A stretch of DNA of 64,000 nucleotides, from the NCBI RefSeq assembly GCF_021391495.1, contig NZ_CP090063.1:7998001-8062000 (forward strand), read 5' to 3'. Origin of the DNA: Amycolatopsis acidiphila (GTDB lineage: Bacteria > Actinomycetota > Actinomycetes > Mycobacteriales > Pseudonocardiaceae). Position numbers and translations under genes: made by a program. The notes under the pieces were generated by a model. That model saw only the letters and a list, made by a program, of their open reading frames with translations, ran no database searches and had not been told where the DNA came from. Shown piece by piece: positions 12,314 through 19,967 of the stretch. Within the stretch, counting starts at the first letter, position 1. Each line of letters starts with the position of its first letter.

Positions 12314-12390
12314 GCGAGCTTGCGAGCGAACAGTTCAACACAGCAGCACCTGCTCGCAGGCGCACCGAGCGCAGCGAGGTGCGGCTGTGA
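12310..12390 (+). repeat. 26-codon bridging ORF, copy of an intergenic repeat family
   Basis: GTG at 12310 overlaps the TGA of the DUF3558 gene (GTGA), and its own TGA overlaps the GTG of the PPE-like gene (GTGA again). The peptide starts VSELASEQFN and ends RRRTERSEVRL. I recall very similar peptides being read from intergenic DNA in many actinomycete genomes, so it is best seen as a repeat element that can be translated. GCGAGC near its start can pair with GCTCGC at about 12351, forming a loop. Its 81 nt preserve an unbroken chain of coupled start and stop codons across the gap. Confidence 0.55.
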
Positions 12391-13943
12391 GCACCTTCGA
12401 CAGCAGCCGCTACGACATCCCGACGCTCGTCGAGAAGCTGCACGACCAGCGCTTCGACGGCTACGACCCGGAAAGCCTCGCCCGCGAGGTGGAGAAGTTC
12501 CGCGAGGGCGGCGGCACGGCGGGCATGGGGGACGCGGTCGACGCGCTCAAGCAGGTCGCGGGCGCGCTCTCGCACACCGACACGACGTTGCGCGACCAGC
12601 TCGCCGCGCTCGGCGTGTCGTGGCACAGCGAGGCGGGCGGACAGGCCAGCACCGTGCTGGCCGACCAGGCCGGGTTCTCCGCCGACGCCAACACGAAGGT
12701 CGCCCAGGCGGCGCAGCTGATCTTCGAGCAGGGCGAGGCGTTCAACCGGACGAAGAACAAGCTGCCCGACCCCGAAGCGCTGCGCCAGGGCGATGGCGGC
12801 TACACGATGAGCGACACCCTGTTCAGCCTGTTCGGCTTCGAGACCGACCACGCGGCGAGCGTGAAGGCGAACACCGAGGCGAAGGCGCAGGCCGTGGACG
12901 CGCTCAACGCGTACGCGCACGACAGCGGCAACTACCTCGCGTCCTCGCAGCCGGTCGAGGCGCCGCAGTCGATGAACCTGCTCTCCGCGCCGGGTGCGGC
13001 CGCGGAGTCGGTCGCCGGGCCGACGATCGAACCGGTGCCGCCGGTGTCCTCGGTGCCCGACACGTCGCCGACCGTCGCGGCGGGCGCGAAGGACGCCCCG
13101 GTGCGGACGGTCCCGGTGGTCGCCGCGGCGCCGCCGCCCGCGCCTAGCGCGCCGACACCGCCGATCGGGATCCCGGCCGCACAGCACCCGGGTGCCGGTG
13201 CGACCGCACCCTCACAGACGACCACGCCAAGCTCGGCGCCGCCCGCGCGGACGCCGATGACGGAGCCGATCAGCGGGGTCGCCGGCGGGCGCCCGCGGTC
13301 GGGACAGCAGGAGACCATCGTCCGGCCCGGGCCCGGCCAGGCACCGCTCGCACCGGGACAGCAGGTCGGCGGAGTCGGTGGCGTTCCGGGAAACGTGCCG
13401 GGCGACGAGCGCTCGGCCGGCGCCTGGGGGAAACCCGGCAGCCCGGCCGAGGGCGCTCCGCGGGTGCCCGTCGGCAGCGGGGAAGCGTTGCTGGGCAAGG
13501 GAAAGGTGTTCGGCTCGGTGCCCGGCGGCGCGGCCGGCACGACGAACGTCGGGCCGGGGTTCGCCAACGTCCGCGCCGCCGGCGGGGTCGGCGCGCTCGC
13601 GGAAGGGGCGCCGGCGATCGGCGCCGCCGGCGTCGGCGGTGCGACCAGCGGCGAACGGGAACGCAACCGGCCGGGCCGGGGCGGTGACGCCTCGAAGCGC
13701 GTCCGGCAGCTGCCGGTCGGCGACCTGCCGGAGGAAGAGGAGGCGTTGCGCGCCCGCAAGGCGGCGCCTGAGCCGCCGACCCGCGAACGCACTCGCGCGA
13801 TCCTCGAACCGGCCGCGACGCAGGACGGCGAGGAGGACGCCGAGCACGTGCGGCGGTTCGGCGTCGACGACCGGGACCTGTTCGCCGACCCGCGTGCGGT
13901 CTCGCCCCACCTCATCGGCGACAAGCCGCTGCCGGAAGAGTGA
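12387..13943 (+). CDS. PPE/EspB-like type VII secretion protein with long Pro/Gly/Ala-rich tail
   Basis: 518 aa. Residues 1-200 are a helical domain whose hairpin turn carries a WxxxxxG-type element (VSWHSEAGGQAS, Trp-79), as in PPE and EspB proteins, followed by a long helix (TKVAQAAQLIFEQGEAFNRT). Residues 200-450 are low complexity, rich in Pro, Gly and Ala. Residues 450-518 are acidic and basic (LPEEEEALRARKAAPEPP). No membrane segment or signal peptide. It is probably exported as a heterodimer with the PE-like protein, with EspG as its chaperone. Start GTG 12387 overlaps the bridging ORF; the stop overlaps espG by 4 nt. Confidence 0.65.
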   Translation: MSTFDSSRYDIPTLVEKLHDQRFDGYDPESLAREVEKFREGGGTAGMGDAVDALKQVAGALSHTDTTLRDQLAALGVSWHSEAGGQASTVLADQAGFSADANTKVAQAAQLIFEQGEAFNRTKNKLPDPEALRQGDGGYTMSDTLFSLFGFETDHAASVKANTEAKAQAVDALNAYAHDSGNYLASSQPVEAPQSMNLLSAPGAAAESVAGPTIEPVPPVSSVPDTSPTVAAGAKDAPVRTVPVVAAAPPPAPSAPTPPIGIPAAQHPGAGATAPSQTTTPSSAPPARTPMTEPISGVAGGRPRSGQQETIVRPGPGQAPLAPGQQVGGVGGVPGNVPGDERSAGAWGKPGSPAEGAPRVPVGSGEALLGKGKVFGSVPGGAAGTTNVGPGFANVRAAGGVGALAEGAPAIGAAGVGGATSGERERNRPGRGGDASKRVRQLPVGDLPEEEEALRARKAAPEPPTRERTRAILEPAATQDGEEDAEHVRRFGVDDRDLFADPRAVSPHLIGDKPLPEE

Positions 13944-14713
13944 GCGCCCCCGGCGACAGCCTCGTGCTGTCCACTTTGGAGTTCGACGTGCTGTGGGAGG
14001 CCGAGCGGCTGCCGCCGCCGCATCCGGCTCTGCGGGTGCTCAGCCCCGGCCGCACGCACAGCGAACGGCGCGCGCTCGTCGAGAAGGCGTGGGCCTCGCT
14101 CGGCGAGCGGCAGCTGGCCCGCGGCACCCGCGCGTCGGCCGACCTCGTCGACCAGCTGAACCTGCTCGCCCATCCGAAGGTGAGCATCGACGTGTGGGTC
14201 TGGGCGGACCGGGAGATCAAGGGCCTCGCCGTCAGCATCGGCAGCCAGGCGTTGCTCGCCGTGGTCGACCGCGACGAGGTGTGGCTGATCCCGGCCCGCG
14301 ACACGTCCCTGCCGGAGTCCGCGGTGTCGGTCGCCGGTGAGCTGCGTGCGGGGGTCGGCCGGTCGGTCAGCGTGCCGCACCGGATCGTGCTGGCCGCCGA
14401 CGCCGACGCCCAGGGCGACCCGAAAGCACTGGTCACGGCGTTGGAGGACCGTAAGGTCGAGCTGTGGCAGGCGCAGGAGCTCGCCGGGATGATGGTCGGG
14501 ACGACCGCGCGCGGGCAGTTCGGCGTGGAGCGCCTCGGCCGGGACGGGAGCATGCATCGCGGCGGCCGGGTCGTCGCGTTCCACGACACCGACGCGGGCC
14601 GGTACCTCGTGCAGCTCGGCACGGGCGCCGACGGGCAGGACTGGGTGACGGTCGCGCCCGCCGACAACCAGCTGCTCGCGACCCGGATCTGGGAGTTGCT
14701 GGAAGAGGTGTAG
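13940..14713 (+). CDS. espG: ESX secretion-associated protein EspG
   Basis: 257 aa. It shows the EspG pattern: N-terminal LVLSTLEFDVLWEAERL, then LNLLAHPKVSIDVWVWA, a central antiparallel sheet (QALLAVVDRDEVWLIPA) and a C-terminal GRVVAFHDTDAGRYLVQLG. EspG is the cytoplasmic chaperone that binds the tip of a cognate PPE protein and keeps PE-PPE pairs soluble for ESX export. The GTG start overlaps the upstream PPE-like gene by 4 nt (GTGA), as expected for a dedicated partner. No EccABCDE or mycosin gene lies in the window, so it must work with a core encoded elsewhere. Confidence 0.85.
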   Translation: MSAPGDSLVLSTLEFDVLWEAERLPPPHPALRVLSPGRTHSERRALVEKAWASLGERQLARGTRASADLVDQLNLLAHPKVSIDVWVWADREIKGLAVSIGSQALLAVVDRDEVWLIPARDTSLPESAVSVAGELRAGVGRSVSVPHRIVLAADADAQGDPKALVTALEDRKVELWQAQELAGMMVGTTARGQFGVERLGRDGSMHRGGRVVAFHDTDAGRYLVQLGTGADGQDWVTVAPADNQLLATRIWELLEEV

Positions 14714-14809
14714 CGCCGGGGCGGCGGTGCTACAAAGATCTCGGAACCGCTGCCGCCGGGCAGGCGTCCGAACAGGTGGACCGAGTTTTCGCGAAGGGGG
14801 TTGACGAGG

Positions 14810-15151
14810 GTGCCGCACAGCGATCCGGACTCGTTGGACCATGTGGCGGGCAGGGTCGAGGTCCTGCACGACCACTTCAAGGACTCGAAGCAGAAGATGG
14901 TCGGTGTCTCGGGGCCGAACCCGTTCGGCGACATCAAGCACCCCGACAACCGGCCCGGCGAGCACCCCTCGGAGCACGCGGTCACGGCGCTGCACGGGTT
15001 CAAGGACCGCATGCACGGCCAGTTCGACGCGGCAGCCGAGCTGATGAAGTCCACCGGCGGTGCCCTCCGTGACGCCGCCCGTGCGCTGCGCGAGACCGAC
15101 GCGGCGGCCAAGGACAGCATCACCGTCAAGGACGGAAGTCTGGACCTGTGA
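14810..15151 (+). CDS. Small helical ESX-locus protein, probable partner of the WXG-transglycosylase
   Basis: 113 aa from GTG 14810, chosen because GAAGGGGG sits 9 nt upstream; an in-frame TTG at 14801 abuts that site and cannot use it. The protein is charged and helical (HVAGRVEVLHDHFKDSKQ, then ALHGFKDRMHGQFDAAAELM) with a His/Pro-rich turn near the middle. It lacks a clear WxG. Size, helical hairpin layout and the 4-nt overlap (GTGA) with the next gene suggest a WXG100-like binding partner for the downstream fusion protein. It is not assignable to a named family by eye. Confidence 0.6.
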   Translation: MPHSDPDSLDHVAGRVEVLHDHFKDSKQKMVGVSGPNPFGDIKHPDNRPGEHPSEHAVTALHGFKDRMHGQFDAAAELMKSTGGALRDAARALRETDAAAKDSITVKDGSLDL

Positions 15152-16269
15152 GTGCGAAAGCGGAGTTCCCGCCGAACTGGAACGACGTCGAGACCAAGAC
15201 GCAGCAGGTGGAGAACGTGCGTCCCGCCTCGATCCAGGGCGTGGCGGACCAGTTCCGGCAGGCGTCGAAGGACTCCGCCGACCACACGGTCGCCCTGCGC
15301 AACGCGACCGCGGCGCTCGGCGGCGGCACCTGGACCGGCCCGCAGGCGGACGCGTTCTTCGACTACGTCAAGAAGATCGGCGACGCCGGCCAGAAGGTCA
15401 ACGACCACCTCGACGAGGTCGCGAACGAGCTGGGCAACCTGCAGGGCTTCCTGGACCGCACGCAGAAGGAGGTCCAGCAGCTCCGCGACGACGCGCACAC
15501 CAAGATCGACGGCCTCAACCAGAAGGCGCAGGCCGCCGCCGACGCGGCACAGGCGCAGCTCGACGCGGTGACCGCGCACAAGGACGGCGCGACCATGCCT
15601 GCGCAGACGCCCGACGCGATCATCGCCCAGAACACCCAGGCCACCACGGCCATCGCGACGGACGCGACCACCCAGATCGGCACCAAGCTCGACGCGGCCA
15701 ACCAGGAGATCCAGCGGGTGATGGGCCTGGTGCAGAAGGACGTCGACGGCGGGTACTCGTCGGTGCCCCCGCTGGGCACCGCGCCGCAGTCCATGAAGAG
15801 CACCGGCGGCCTGCACGGCGGTGGCGGAGGCGGCTCGCACCACTCCGGCGGCGGAGGAGGCGGCGTGGGCGGGATGGGCCCCAGCGGCGGCCCGCCCGTC
15901 GGTCAGCCGCCGGGCAACGTGCAGCAGTGGATCGAGGAGGCCATCAAGGAGCTGCAGGCCGCGGGCGTCAACGTCACCGACGCGGACATCAAGAACATCT
16001 GGGCGATCATCCAGCACGAGTCCGGCGGCAACCCGCACGCGATCAACCTGTGGGACTCCAACGCCGCGGCGGGGCACCCGTCGAAGGGCCTGATGCAGTG
16101 CATCGACTCGACGTTCAACGGGAACAAGCTGCCCGGGCACGACGACATCTACAACCCGGTGGACAACATCATCGCCGGGGTGCGCTACACGATCGGCCGG
16201 TACGGCAGTATAGCGAACACCCCCGGCCTGCAGGCGATGTCCCATGGTGGTGGCTACGTCGGCTACTGA
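15148..16269 (+). CDS. WXG100-type protein fused to a C-terminal lytic transglycosylase (SLT) domain
   Basis: 373 aa. Residues 1-110 form a WXG100-like hairpin with the turn GGGTWTGPQADAFF (WTG at 62-64). Residues 110-200 are a long coiled helix rich in Ala and Gln. Residues 225-255 are a Gly/His/Ser linker. Residues 258-373 are a soluble-lytic-transglycosylase fold with the catalytic Glu in IQHESGGNP (about Glu-291), GLMQCIDSTF and NIIAGVRYTIGRYG. The enzyme would cleave the MurNAc-GlcNAc bond of peptidoglycan. With no signal peptide, export by the ESX route via the WXG hairpin is the simplest explanation (inference). It is the last gene of the locus. Confidence 0.8.
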   Translation: MSAKAEFPPNWNDVETKTQQVENVRPASIQGVADQFRQASKDSADHTVALRNATAALGGGTWTGPQADAFFDYVKKIGDAGQKVNDHLDEVANELGNLQGFLDRTQKEVQQLRDDAHTKIDGLNQKAQAAADAAQAQLDAVTAHKDGATMPAQTPDAIIAQNTQATTAIATDATTQIGTKLDAANQEIQRVMGLVQKDVDGGYSSVPPLGTAPQSMKSTGGLHGGGGGGSHHSGGGGGGVGGMGPSGGPPVGQPPGNVQQWIEEAIKELQAAGVNVTDADIKNIWAIIQHESGGNPHAINLWDSNAAAGHPSKGLMQCIDSTFNGNKLPGHDDIYNPVDNIIAGVRYTIGRYGSIANTPGLQAMSHGGGYVGY

Positions 16270-16276
16270 CGGGTTT

Positions 16277-16282
16277 TAGTCT
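16277..16282 (+). promoter_or_regulatory. Leaderless -10 element of the aminotransferase gene
   Basis: TAGTCT, six bases, then ATG at 16289. It is the same hexamer and spacing as at purD and purB. Confidence 0.65.
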
Positions 16283-16288
16283 CGTGGC

Positions 16289-17470
16289 ATGGTCGAATTC
16301 CCTGGTCCCTCCCAGCGCGCCGAGGTCGCCCCGTTCCACGTGATGGAGGTGCTCTCCGCGGCACAGGCGCGCCAGCGCACCCACGGTGACGTGATCTCGC
16401 TGGCGGCCGGCCAGCCGACGGCGGGCGCCCCACAGCCGGTGCGGGCGGCGGCGGAGCGCGCGCTGCGCGAGCAGAACCTCGGCTACACCGTGCAGCTGGG
16501 CATTCCCGAGCTGCGGGAGGCGATCGCGGGCCACTACGACCATCGTTACGGGCTGGAGGTCAGCCCGGAGGACGTCATCGTCACCACCGGCTCGTCCGGC
16601 GGGTTCATGCTGTCGTTCCTGTCGGCGTTCGACGCGGGCGACCGGGTCGCGATGGCGCGGCCGGGCTATCCGGCGTACCGGAACCTGCTGTCGGCGCTGG
16701 GTTGCGAGGTCGTCGAGTTCCAGACCGACGAGAGCACGCGCTTCCAGCCGACGGTGGAGCTGCTGGAGGAGCTGGGCCCGATCTCGGGCCTGGTGGTGGC
16801 GAGCCCGACCAACCCGGCGGGCACGGTCCTGCCGCCGGGCGAGCTCGCCGCCATCGCGGGCTGGTGCTCGGCCCGCGGCGTGCAGCTGATCAGCGACGAG
16901 ATCTACCACGGCATCTCCTACGACACCGAGCTCGGCTGCGCGTGGCAGAGCTCGGCGGAGGCGATCGTGCTCGGCTCGTTCTCCAAGTACTTCGCGATGA
17001 CCGGCTGGCGGCTGGGCTGGATGCTGGTGCCGCGGCGGCTGCACCGCGCGGTGGACGTGCTCACCGGCAACCTCAACATCTGCGCGCCCGCGATCGCCCA
17101 GCACGCCGCCGTCGCCGCGTTCGAACCCGAGTCCTACGCCGAGCTGGACGGGCACGTCGCGCACTACCGCGCGAACCGGGACCTGCTGCTCGACGGCCTG
17201 CGCGGCATCGGGCTGGACCGGGTCGCCCCGGTCGACGGCGCCTTCTACGCCTACGTCGATGTCGCCAAGCACACCACGGAGAGCCTCAGCTGGTGCCAGC
17301 GGCTGCTGGCCGACACCGGCGTCGCCATCACGCCCGGCATCGACTTCGACCCGGTGCACGGCGGCGAATACGTGCGGTTCTCCTTCGCCGGGGCGAGCGA
17401 CGACGTCACCGAAGGGGTGCGGCGGCTGGGGGGCTGGCTCGAGTCAGGGGGAACCCCGGTCTTCCCCTGA
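16289..17470 (+). CDS. PLP-dependent class I/II aminotransferase
   Basis: 393 aa, fold-type I. Visible landmarks are the N-terminal LAAGQPTAGAPQPV, TGSSGGFMLSFLSAF (cofactor phosphate region), SPTNPAGTV (Asn contacting PLP), ISDEIYHGISY (Asp and Tyr) and the PLP lysine in GSFSKYFAMTGWRLGW. The C-terminal YVRFSFAG supplies the Arg that binds the substrate carboxylate. Aspartate or aromatic amino acids are likely donors, but the substrate is not fixed by sequence. It follows the ESX locus but has its own leaderless promoter, so a link to it is not implied. Confidence 0.92.
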   Translation: MVEFPGPSQRAEVAPFHVMEVLSAAQARQRTHGDVISLAAGQPTAGAPQPVRAAAERALREQNLGYTVQLGIPELREAIAGHYDHRYGLEVSPEDVIVTTGSSGGFMLSFLSAFDAGDRVAMARPGYPAYRNLLSALGCEVVEFQTDESTRFQPTVELLEELGPISGLVVASPTNPAGTVLPPGELAAIAGWCSARGVQLISDEIYHGISYDTELGCAWQSSAEAIVLGSFSKYFAMTGWRLGWMLVPRRLHRAVDVLTGNLNICAPAIAQHAAVAAFEPESYAELDGHVAHYRANRDLLLDGLRGIGLDRVAPVDGAFYAYVDVAKHTTESLSWCQRLLADTGVAITPGIDFDPVHGGEYVRFSFAGASDDVTEGVRRLGGWLESGGTPVFP

Positions 17471-17561
17471 ACGTTTCCCGAACAGCGAGCTTCGCCGCCG
17501 GAAACCTGGGAGCCTTGCTCGTAGCGAGCTGCACGGCTCGCGAGGTAACCGGAGGGATGCC

Positions 17562-17744
17562 ATGTTCTGGAAGATCGTCGGGGCACTCATCGTCGCCTGG
17601 GTGGCGTTCATGGTGATCGGGTCGGTGGTCGGCTTCCTGCTCAAGGCCGTGATTTGGATCGCCATCATCGGTGGCGCCGTGTTCCTCGGCACCGCCGCCT
17701 ACGGCGCGATCAAGAACCGCAACGAACCGAAGCGGCTGCGCTGA
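17562..17744 (+). CDS. Small membrane protein, 60 aa, unknown function
   Basis: Starts MFWKIVGALIVAWVAFMVIG. Two hydrophobic segments, about residues 4-28 and 29-48, end in a basic tail (KNRNEPKRLR), predicting an N-in/C-in hairpin. ATG 17562 has GGAGG six nt upstream. It lies just before the convergent HAD gene, 4 nt from its stop. Small proteins of this kind are common next to unrelated genes in actinomycetes, and no role is proposed. Confidence 0.7.
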   Translation: MFWKIVGALIVAWVAFMVIGSVVGFLLKAVIWIAIIGGAVFLGTAAYGAIKNRNEPKRLR

Positions 17745-17748
17745 CGCG

Positions 17749-18327
17749 TCAGAGCACGGCCTGAGCCGAGTCGGCGCCCTGCCAACGGTGCGCCCGCAGC
17801 CCCGCCGCCCGTGCTCCATCCACATTGGACTGACGGTCGTCGAAGAACAGGCACTCGCCCGCCTGGGCCTGCAGGCGGGCGAGCAGCAGTTCGAAGATCG
17901 CCGGGTCGGGCTTCGCCACGCCCACGTCGCCAGAGAACACCCGGACGCGGAAGTGCTGCGCCCAGTCCTGCTTCTCGGCGAAGCGGGCGAACGAGGACGG
18001 CGCGTTCGACAGCAGGGCCAGCGACGCGCCGGCCTCCGCGAGCGCGGAGACGAGCTCCACCGAGGCGGGTTCGAGGCAGGACCAGCCCTGGATGTCGATC
18101 CGGGTCAGAGTGTCCGAAGTGGACTGATCGACCTGGACACCGAGAGCGTCGCCGACCGCGCCCCAGTACTCGAGATCCGATGCGCCGCGGTCGTACTTGT
18201 CGCGCAAGGCCCAGTAGTGCGGCTCGAACTCGGCCACGCCGACGCCCAGCGTCGAGGCCAGTTCGGGCAGCGCATCGGTCCGCCCACAGATCACTTCGCC
18301 GTAGTCGAACACGATCCAGTTGGTCAC
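17749..18327 (-). CDS. HAD-superfamily hydrolase (subfamily IA, phosphatase-like)
   Basis: 192 aa. Motif I is IVFDYGEVI with the nucleophile Asp-8; the usual general-acid Asp two residues later is replaced by Gly, as in FDxGxVL-type members. Motif II is LALLSNAPSS, the lysine motif is GVAKPDPAIFELLL, and motif IV is CLFFDDRQSNVDGA. A phosphatase for a small metabolite is likely. The start GTG overlaps the threonine aldolase stop (GTGA), so the two genes are coupled. A longer upstream frame exists but runs antiparallel through the aldolase and is not used. Confidence 0.88.
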   Translation of the reverse strand: MTNWIVFDYGEVICGRTDALPELASTLGVGVAEFEPHYWALRDKYDRGASDLEYWGAVGDALGVQVDQSTSDTLTRIDIQGWSCLEPASVELVSALAEAGASLALLSNAPSSFARFAEKQDWAQHFRVRVFSGDVGVAKPDPAIFELLLARLQAQAGECLFFDDRQSNVDGARAAGLRAHRWQGADSAQAVL

Positions 18328-19358
18328 GGATGGCCCCCAGCCTTGATCCTGCGCAGCGCCTCTTCGACGCCGGCCATGGACAGATCGCGGTGCGTCACGA
18401 ACCGTACCTTTCCGCCGAGCGTGGACGCCAGGATGCCCAATGCACCGAGCGAGTCCAGCGTCACCGCGAGATCCGCGACCCTGGCCAGCACGATGTTGGT
18501 CTCGGGGGTGTTCACCTCCCAGCCGAGCTCGGCCAGTCCGGTGCTGAGCTTGCGGGCCTTCTCGTGGTCCTCCGCCAGGTCGCCGATGCGGTCGAGGGCG
18601 ACCAGCGCGGCCGCGGCGAGCACGCCGCCCTGCCGCACGCCGCCGCCGAGCATCTGGCGCATCCGGCGGGCGCGCTCGACGAAACTCGCGCTGCCCGCGA
18701 CCACCGAGCCGACCGGCGCGCCGAGCCCCTTGCTGAAGCAGGCGGACACCGTGTCGACCCCGACGGTCAGCGCCGCGGGCGGCAGCCCGAGCGCGGCCGC
18801 CGCGTGCCAGATGCGGGCGCCGTCGAGGTGCACGCGCAGCCCGGCCTGGCGGGCGGTCGAGAGCAGCTGGGCGTGCTCGTGCGGCGGGATGACCGAGCCG
18901 CCGGACGCGTTGTGCGTGTTCTCCAGGCACAACAGCGTGGTGCGCAGGGTGAAGTACGGGCCCCCGCGCGCCCCGATCGCGGCGGCGACCGCCTCCGGGC
19001 TCGGCCTGCCGGGACCGGCGTCGTGCTCCAGCGGGTCCGGCATGCCCCCGGCGAGCCAGGCGGCGGACCCGAGCTCGTTCATCAGGACATGGGCGCCCCG
19101 CGGCGCGAGGAAGCGGTCACCACGCTCGAGGTGGACACTCAAGGCGATGAGGTTGGCCATCGTCCCGCTGGGCGTCCACAGCGCGGCCGGCATGCCGAGC
19201 ACGCCCGCCGCCCGCTCCTCCAGAGCCCGGATGGTCGGGTCGCCGTCGAGGACGTTGTCCCCAACCTCAGCGGACGCCATCGCTCTCCGCATCGCTTCAT
19301 CCGGCTGGGTGACAGTGTCGGAGCGAAAATCAAGCGACTGGGTGTCAGATGAGGTCAC
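18324..19358 (-). CDS. Low-specificity L-threonine aldolase
   Basis: 344 aa, PLP fold-type I. It cleaves L-threonine or allo-threonine to glycine and acetaldehyde. Motifs: FRSDTVTQPDEAMRRAM at the N-terminus (substrate site), GDNVLDGDPTIRALEERAA, PSGTMANLIAL, LENTHNASGG, HLDGARIWHAA (Asp contacting PLP) and CFSKGLGAPVGSVV with the PLP lysine. The start is GTG. It leads a two-gene unit with the HAD hydrolase and is divergent from the sigma-factor gene. Confidence 0.93.
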   Translation of the reverse strand: MTSSDTQSLDFRSDTVTQPDEAMRRAMASAEVGDNVLDGDPTIRALEERAAGVLGMPAALWTPSGTMANLIALSVHLERGDRFLAPRGAHVLMNELGSAAWLAGGMPDPLEHDAGPGRPSPEAVAAAIGARGGPYFTLRTTLLCLENTHNASGGSVIPPHEHAQLLSTARQAGLRVHLDGARIWHAAAALGLPPAALTVGVDTVSACFSKGLGAPVGSVVAGSASFVERARRMRQMLGGGVRQGGVLAAAALVALDRIGDLAEDHEKARKLSTGLAELGWEVNTPETNIVLARVADLAVTLDSLGALGILASTLGGKVRFVTHRDLSMAGVEEALRRIKAGGHP

Positions 19359-19402
19359 GGTTAGATCACATCACACCGTCTAGTTGATCTACAACCCGCT
19401 AT

Positions 19403-19430
19403 GCAACCGTAGCGCGCAGTGCTTCCGTCT
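19403..19430 (+). promoter_or_regulatory. ECF-type promoter of the sigma-factor operon
   Basis: GCAACC at 19403-19408 and CGTC at 19426-19429 are separated by 17 bp. This is the AAC/CGTC arrangement recognised by ECF sigma factors of the streptomycete SigE kind, and it lies 28 bp upstream of the sigma-factor start. Autoregulation is therefore likely (inference). Confidence 0.6.
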
Positions 19431-19457
19431 AACTCTTGAGAAACGCCCGGGAGGCCG

Positions 19458-19967
19458 GTGGACGAGCACGAGGAGCAGGAGTTCGCGGAGTACTTCGCCA
19501 CCAGGCGGGACTCCGCGCGCCGAACCGCGTACCTGCTCTGTGGCGACTGGCATCGCGCGGACGATCTCGCGCAGACGGCGTTCGTGGCGCTGCACCGCAG
19601 GTGGAACCGCATCCGCGAGCGTGGCGCGACCGACGCCTATCTGCGCAAGACCCTGGTCCGGGCCTCGATCGACGAGTCCCGGCGGCCCTGGCGGCGCGAG
19701 CAGCAGGTCGAGCGGCTGCCCGAACCGGAGCCGGTCGGCGAACGGCTCGACGAGCAGGTCGCGCTGCGGGCGGACCTACTGGCCGGGCTGGCACAGGTGC
19801 CGCCGAAGCAGCGGGCGGTGCTGGTGCTGCGCTACTTCGAGGGGCTGGACGTCGCCGGGGTCGCGAAGGCGCTGGGCTGCAGCGAAGGAAACGTGAAGAG
19901 CCAGACGGCACGTGGGCTCGCGCATCTGCGCGCGGCACTCGGCGAGGAGGTGGAGACGCATGGATGA
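19458..19967 (+). CDS. SigE-family ECF RNA polymerase sigma factor
   Basis: 169 aa. Region 2 (residues 5-75) carries TAYLLCGDWHRADDLAQTAF, the -10 recognition helix; region 4 (about 105-165) carries PPKQRAVLVLRYFEGL and VAKALGCSEGNVKSQ. Length and the short linker match the actinobacterial SigE family (TIGR02983) rather than classical SigE with its ZAS anti-sigma. GTG start at 19458 follows GGGAGG at a 5-nt spacing. The next gene overlaps by 8 nt and encodes a membrane protein that may hold it inactive. Confidence 0.92.
   Translation: MDEHEEQEFAEYFATRRDSARRTAYLLCGDWHRADDLAQTAFVALHRRWNRIRERGATDAYLRKTLVRASIDESRRPWRREQQVERLPEPEPVGERLDEQVALRADLLAGLAQVPPKQRAVLVLRYFEGLDVAGVAKALGCSEGNVKSQTARGLAHLRAALGEEVETHG

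Noticed and set aside
11278..16270. The ESX locus as a contact-dependent toxin-immunity system
   Set aside because: The C-terminal domain is a peptidoglycan enzyme, and no small immunity-like gene follows; the next gene is an aminotransferase with its own promoter.
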